DNA from: Elusimicrobiota bacterium
Lineage (GTDB): Bacteria; Elusimicrobiota; Elusimicrobia; UBA1565
NCBI GenBank assembly: GCA_016196755.1
Contig: JACPXC010000066.1
Span: forward strand, 1-50,963
Reading direction: 5' to 3'
Length of the DNA: 50,963 bases
Positions within the stretch are counted from its first letter, which is position 1. Every line of letters begins with the position of its first letter. The notes under the pieces were generated by a model that did no database searches, was not told the DNA's origin, and saw only the letters and a program-made list of their open reading frames with translations. Both the position numbers and the translations under genes were made by a program. Shown here one piece after another: positions 48,413 to 50,963 of the stretch.

Positions 48413-48823
48413 TTAGGCGTTTACGGGCGGGGCTCTGTTGCCGTGGGAGGCGGCGTCGGAGAGGGACCGGCTGAGGCGGGGTGGGTCTAGATCGAGAGCA
48501 ACGATCCAGCGGCGAGCGATGAAAGCCGACGCCGCGCGGGGCAACATGGGCTGCAGTAGGGTTGTCTTCGCCGCTGCAATGACCACGGGACCGGCCAAAA
48601 CCGCCATCTCGTGGCTGCAGGAATCCTCAGCAAGAGGTTCATGGTCCGGGTCTTCGGGATCGTGGCTGTGCCGGGTGGAAGGTTCGCCGTGATGCGAGTG
48701 AAGCTCGTTCGGATTGATCTCATGCGCTGCGCGATGAGCGGCCGACGCAGAAACCGCCCAACAGGTCGCCCAGCAGCCCATCAGCCAGGGCAGCAACATG
48801 AGTGCGGACCACTTCCTTCTCAT
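48413..48823 (-). CDS. Small secreted His-rich protein before efflux operon
   Basis: The 136-residue protein has an N-terminal signal-like segment (MRRKWSALMLLPWLMGCW, then SASAAH). A His/Asp/Glu-rich part follows (ELHSHHGEPSTRHSHDPEDP), and the C-terminus (SHGNRAPPVNA) is like small DUF2946/CopL-type proteins that sit before metal-efflux operons. A periplasmic metal binder or sensor is likely. It starts at ATG 48823 and is 35 bases before the TolC-like gene. The frame from TTG 48832 is not preferred. Confidence 0.5.
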   Translation of the reverse strand: MRRKWSALMLLPWLMGCWATCWAVSASAAHRAAHEINPNELHSHHGEPSTRHSHDPEDPDHEPLAEDSCSHEMAVLAGPVVIAAAKTTLLQPMLPRAASAFIARRWIVALDLDPPRLSRSLSDAASHGNRAPPVNA

Positions 48824-48849
48824 CGTTCGCAATGGGATACCGTGCGCAA

Positions 48850-48878
48850 AGTCTAGCAGGAATAAACTGAATCCGCAA
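48850..48878 (-). promoter_or_regulatory. Promoter of metal-efflux operon
   Basis: On the minus strand TTGCGG (48873-48878) and TAGACT (48850-48855) are 17 bp apart and lie 27 bases before the ATG at 48823. Both boxes are weak matches. No clear regulator palindrome was found in this 198-base divergent gap. Confidence 0.4.
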
Positions 48879-49021
48879 ACTTAGGGCCTGCGTTCAGCGG
48901 AGTTTTCAGCGAGCTCATAGCCTCCATATCGCGCGTTCCCTGCCGTGACGCTCCACCATCCTGTTGGCAGGAAAATTGATTCCATGGGTGATGAACGTCG
49001 GACGCAAACGAGGAACGAACC

Positions 49022-49753
49022 ATGCTGAAAATCCTTCTCCCCTGCTTCGTCTTCTGCTTCTTCCTCGAGCGCCTGATCCCCGGCTGGAAGCTCCCCGCCG
49101 TCAAGACGTGGCCGCTCCGGGTCATCGTCGTCAACATGGTCCAGCTCGGCGTCGTCACCTTCGCCGGCCTCACGTGGGAACGCTGGCTCTCGTCCTGGTC
49201 GGTCTTTCACCTCTCGGACCATGTCTCGCCCCTCGCTGGCGGCATGATCGCCTACTTCATCGCCACGTTCCTCTTCTATTGGTGGCACCGCTGGCGCCAC
49301 ACCGTCGATTTCCTCTGGCTGGCGTTCCATCAGATCCACCACAGCCCGCAACGCATCGAGGTGATCACGTCATTCTACAAGCACCCCCTCGAGATGACCG
49401 TGAACTCCATCATCGGCAGCCTGCTCGTGTACACGTTCCTCGGGCTGAGCGTGTCCGGAGGGGTGGTCTATACGCTCTGCACCGCGCTGGGCGAGTTCTT
49501 CTACCACACCAGCGTGCGCACCCCGCGCTGGGTCGGCTTCTTCTTCCAGCGGCCGGAGATGCACCGGATCCACCATCAATACCGGAGGCACAAGAACAAC
49601 TACGGCGACATCACCTGGTGGGACATGATGTTCGGGACCTACGAGAACCCGCCCGAGTTCACGGCCACCTGCGGATTCGACGATGAGAAGGAGCAGCGGC
49701 TGTTCTCCATGCTCGCCTTCAACGACGTGCACAAGCGGGCCGCGTCCGGCTGA
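49022..49753 (+). CDS. Sterol desaturase/fatty acid hydroxylase family protein
   Basis: The 243-residue membrane protein has about four hydrophobic helices and the histidine clusters of the diiron fatty-acid hydroxylase superfamily: HRWRH (about 89-93), HQIHHS (about 103-108) and HRIHHQ (about 181-186). It would use oxygen to hydroxylate or desaturate a lipid. Substrate unknown; its location next to glycolipid and lipid-phosphatase genes does not prove a link. AGGA lies 7 nt before the ATG. Confidence 0.8.
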   Translation: MLKILLPCFVFCFFLERLIPGWKLPAVKTWPLRVIVVNMVQLGVVTFAGLTWERWLSSWSVFHLSDHVSPLAGGMIAYFIATFLFYWWHRWRHTVDFLWLAFHQIHHSPQRIEVITSFYKHPLEMTVNSIIGSLLVYTFLGLSVSGGVVYTLCTALGEFFYHTSVRTPRWVGFFFQRPEMHRIHHQYRRHKNNYGDITWWDMMFGTYENPPEFTATCGFDDEKEQRLFSMLAFNDVHKRAASG

Positions 49754-49759
49754 CGGCCG

Positions 49760-50764
49760 TTAAGGGGTCCGCAGGGCTTCCCGCAGCTCGGCCCCGAGGC
49801 GCGCGGTCACCTTCAGCGCGCCGTCGTAGTTCATGTGATTGCCGTCCAACCGCCCCACCCCTTCCTCGGGATACTTGAAGACATAGTCCGCGTACTCCAA
49901 GCCGTACGAAGACCAGTCTCCCGTCAGCACCCGGACCCGCGGCCCGGCCTTCGAGCGCACCATCGCGGCGACGGCGGGACCGAAACACGCCGGGACACCG
50001 CGCTCCATGGTCGGGGTCTCGGGCGTGATGAACACGATGACCCTCTTGCTCACCTTGACCAGGGCGGCCAGGGTTCGGTCCAGGTCGGCGGAGGCTTTCG
50101 CCATGTCGCACACCGCGTCGCCGTCCTTCCATAAGTGCGGGTACGCCACGGGAGCGAGCGCGGCCAACCTCGGCAGGAGGTCGCGGCGCTCGAACGCCTC
50201 GATATCGGCCGTGACCCCCCAACCCCCGGGGACACTATCGACGCGAAAGCCCTCCACCAAGCCCAGAGACGCCGACCCGAGCGACAAGTGTCTCAGGAAG
50301 CGCCTCGCCTGGCTCTGATCGACCAGCTCGTTCCAATCCAGACGCGGCCCTCCCCGAGAGTCGCCGATAGTGGGCAGAGTGACCGTATCCTCGGCGTCTG
50401 GAGAGGAAGCCAGCCCGGTCCGCGCCCCGTTCCTGGCGCTGTAGCCGAGGATCGTCACCTCGGTCTTGGAGCCGCGCGACGACATGGCTTTCGCGCTGGC
50501 CCGCACCTGGTCGCCGCGCATGTTCGAACGCGTCAGGAACAAGACCTTCGGCGACCGCAGCCCGGAAAGGCCGCCCAAGGTCGAGGCCACCAAGCCCGAG
50601 TAGACCTCGGAGTTCCCGATCGCGACGATGTCGGCCCCGTATCGCCGGTAGACCTCGAGGCCGCCCTCCCACGAATTTGAGACGCAGGCCCCAGGGTCCA
50701 GCGCCCCGACCGGCGGAGACAAGAGGGAAGAATTGAACTTCCTCGCGAAGTAGAAGTCCCACAT
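49760..50764 (-). CDS. SGNH-hydrolase-like protein, possibly 5'-truncated
   Basis: The 334-residue protein carries an SGNH-type Ser motif (VAIGNSEVYSGL, about 47-58) and a late Asp/His motif (RLDGNHMNYDGA, about 308-319), as in AlgX/AlgJ-like acetyltransferase or esterase families. There is no signal peptide or membrane anchor at the annotated ATG. The same frame reads about 23 protein-like residues upstream (NPELFEALFPGYADSRRDDA), down to a TGA at about 50836. So the true gene may start further upstream and be broken. It may O-acetylate or deacylate a polysaccharide; this is inference. It ends 6 bases from the desaturase gene. Confidence 0.5.
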   Translation of the reverse strand: MWDFYFARKFNSSLLSPPVGALDPGACVSNSWEGGLEVYRRYGADIVAIGNSEVYSGLVASTLGGLSGLRSPKVLFLTRSNMRGDQVRASAKAMSSRGSKTEVTILGYSARNGARTGLASSPDAEDTVTLPTIGDSRGGPRLDWNELVDQSQARRFLRHLSLGSASLGLVEGFRVDSVPGGWGVTADIEAFERRDLLPRLAALAPVAYPHLWKDGDAVCDMAKASADLDRTLAALVKVSKRVIVFITPETPTMERGVPACFGPAVAAMVRSKAGPRVRVLTGDWSSYGLEYADYVFKYPEEGVGRLDGNHMNYDGALKVTARLGAELREALRTP

Positions 50765-50890
50765 TGCGTCATCCCGCCGGCTATCCGCGTAGCCGGGAAA
50801 CAGCGCCTCGAAGAGCTCCGGATTCGTAACTGCTCAGGTCGCCAGGTCCCCGGCATCCTGAACCGGACGCCCTGCGCCGTTGACGGAGCC

Positions 50891-50948
50891 GTTTACGCGC
50901 CTCGTGCGCGTGGCTTCGAGGATTGCCGACGGAGGCAATCCTCGAAGC
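50891..50948 (-). repeat. Two-hairpin repeat, right copy (inverted)
   Basis: On the minus strand a perfect 15-bp stem (50948-50934 with 50927-50913, 6-nt loop) is followed by one C, the hairpin ACGCGC/GCGCGT (50911-50906 with 50900-50895, 5-nt loop) and AAAC. It matches the left copy at 32-91 in layout and in the second hairpin, with different long-stem bases. It points into the window. It lies about 127 bases upstream of the SGNH gene start. Confidence 0.75.
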
Positions 50949-50963
50949 TCCTCCGCTTGAACG

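Overview
This 50,963-base window is GC-rich, densely packed chromosomal DNA from a bacterium with an outer membrane. It carries outer-membrane barrels, a TonB-dependent receptor, RND/TolC efflux genes and a lipoprotein adaptor. My best guess is a GC-rich Elusimicrobiota-like lineage. That guess rests on several secreted proteins with a signal peptide ending in -Q followed by a long Ala/Pro/Val/Thr-rich leader; it is inference, because no rRNA or taxonomic marker was checked. About 40 protein genes, one tRNA-Ser, one cobalamin riboswitch and a few promoters and terminators can be supported. There is no recognisable phage, transposase, IS or CRISPR array, and no gene-free stretch longer than 300 bases.

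Layout. 1-210: a two-hairpin repeat, then a strong promoter with a GTAC-N4-GTAC operator. 207-6000: a RecA-like protein without a usable Walker A motif, a DUF4230-like protein, a secreted protein with three protease-prodomain-like repeats, an outer-membrane barrel and malate:quinone oxidoreductase (mqo). 6037-9641: a giant secreted protein interrupted by a frameshift. 9705-16757: a cold-shock protein, YceH, a secreted metallopeptidase, a secreted YiiX-like cysteine hydrolase, then (minus strand) a permease, a DsbD-like protein and a redoxin in one run. 16797-20625: a BtuB-like receptor under a cobalamin riboswitch, and a GT-C glycosyltransferase. 20652-25054: carA-carB. 25138-28112: an HExxH secreted protein, a protein that looks like a domesticated LAGLIDADG nuclease, tRNA-Ser(CGA) and a SEC-C protein. 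28164-33705: trehalose metabolism (membrane-anchored otsA, treS, and otsB on the other strand coupled to mgtE). 33800-34732: an SDR epimerase.

34786-38594 is a five-gene minus-strand operon in which every stop overlaps the next start: HpnI-like glycosyltransferase, HpnK-like deacetylase, two tandem 4-TM EamA/ArnE-F-like proteins and an MFS permease. It reads as a glycolipid (perhaps hopanoid) headgroup synthesis and flipping system, and is my main candidate for an undescribed system. 38633-42679: a secreted protein with four phospholipase-D HKD motifs, a PAP2-type membrane protein and a DUF971 protein. 42733-48823: a heavy-metal RND efflux operon (His-rich small protein, then CzcC, CzcB and CzcA-like). 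49022-50764: a sterol-desaturase-family membrane protein and an SGNH-type protein that may be 5'-truncated.

The last 70 bases hold a second, inverted copy of the two-hairpin repeat found at base 32. The two copies therefore face inward at the two ends of the window. Their long stems differ in sequence but both pair perfectly, while the short stem and its AAAC tail are conserved.
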